From: Pithys albifrons albifrons
Lineage: Eukaryota > Chordata > Aves > Passeriformes > Thamnophilidae
NCBI RefSeq assembly: GCF_047495875.1
Contig: NC_092461.1
Coordinates: forward strand, 60,624,299 to 60,688,298
Direction: 5' to 3'
Length of the DNA stretch: 64,000 bases
Made by a program: the position numbers and the translations under genes. The notes beneath the pieces were generated by a model. The model was not told the DNA's origin. It saw only the letters and a program-made list of their open reading frames with translations, and did no database searches. Numbering within the stretch: position 1 is the first letter of the stretch; the number at the start of each line of letters is the position of its first letter. Shown here in pieces: positions 63,991 to 64,000 of the stretch.

Positions 63991-64000
63991 GGACTGCTTT
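63991..64000 (+). CDS. Possible 5' end of a coding exon at the right edge
   Basis: GGACTGCTTT follows the acceptor and continues beyond the window. The same ten bases lie at 30-39, just before the donor at 42. If both are exons of one plus-strand gene, the intervening ~63.9 kb is an intron, and the shared ten bases could mark duplicated exons. Ten bases cannot show more. Confidence 0.2.

Overview
This window looks like nuclear DNA from a bird. It is AT-rich and poor in CpG, with no operon-like gene packing. It carries several copies of CR1 LINE retrotransposons, one of which ends in the ATTCTATG octamer repeat typical of bird CR1 3' ends, and long terminal repeats (LTRs) of the avian ERVL type. 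The ERVL family resemblance suggests Neoaves, perhaps a passerine, but that is inference. I see no complete host protein-coding gene, no tRNA or rRNA gene and no CRISPR array. The simplest reading is a large intron or an intergenic region filled with retroelement remains.

Layout. The extreme left edge has a possible exon end with a strong 5' splice site (position 42). Positions 1195-1422 and 2496-3573 hold a fragment and a near-full copy of one ERVL-type LTR family. Positions 8639-11075 hold a minus-strand CR1 split by two solo LTRs: a 331-bp LTR with a perfect 6-bp target-site duplication, and a 688-bp LTR with a 5-bp near-perfect duplication. A TAAA microsatellite lies at 13257-13317. Positions 16240-18420 hold the best preserved CR1: all reverse-transcriptase motifs are readable, but ORF2 has one nonsense codon and two frameshifts. 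Positions 30071-30739 hold a CR1 whose 5' part is inverted, as twin priming would give. Further minus-strand CR1 copies lie at 37981-39510 (interrupted) and 47656-48650. Positions 36915-37116 and 37701-37894 are diverged direct copies of each other. A minus-strand LTR at 53818-54481 shares only its 5' half with the 2496-3573 LTR. A very old LINE reverse-transcriptase fragment lies at 55615-55790. The right edge ends in a strong 3' splice acceptor (63990) followed by the same ten bases that precede the left-edge donor.

Function. Nothing here forms a pathway. The retroelements are all defective: 5'-truncated, mutated, or reduced to solo LTRs. The nesting gives a relative timeline: the CR1 at 8639-11075 is older than both LTRs inserted in it. 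If the edge splice sites are real, nearly the whole window is one intron of a plus-strand gene. All annotation is by reading and from memory of repeat families; no alignment or database search was run.
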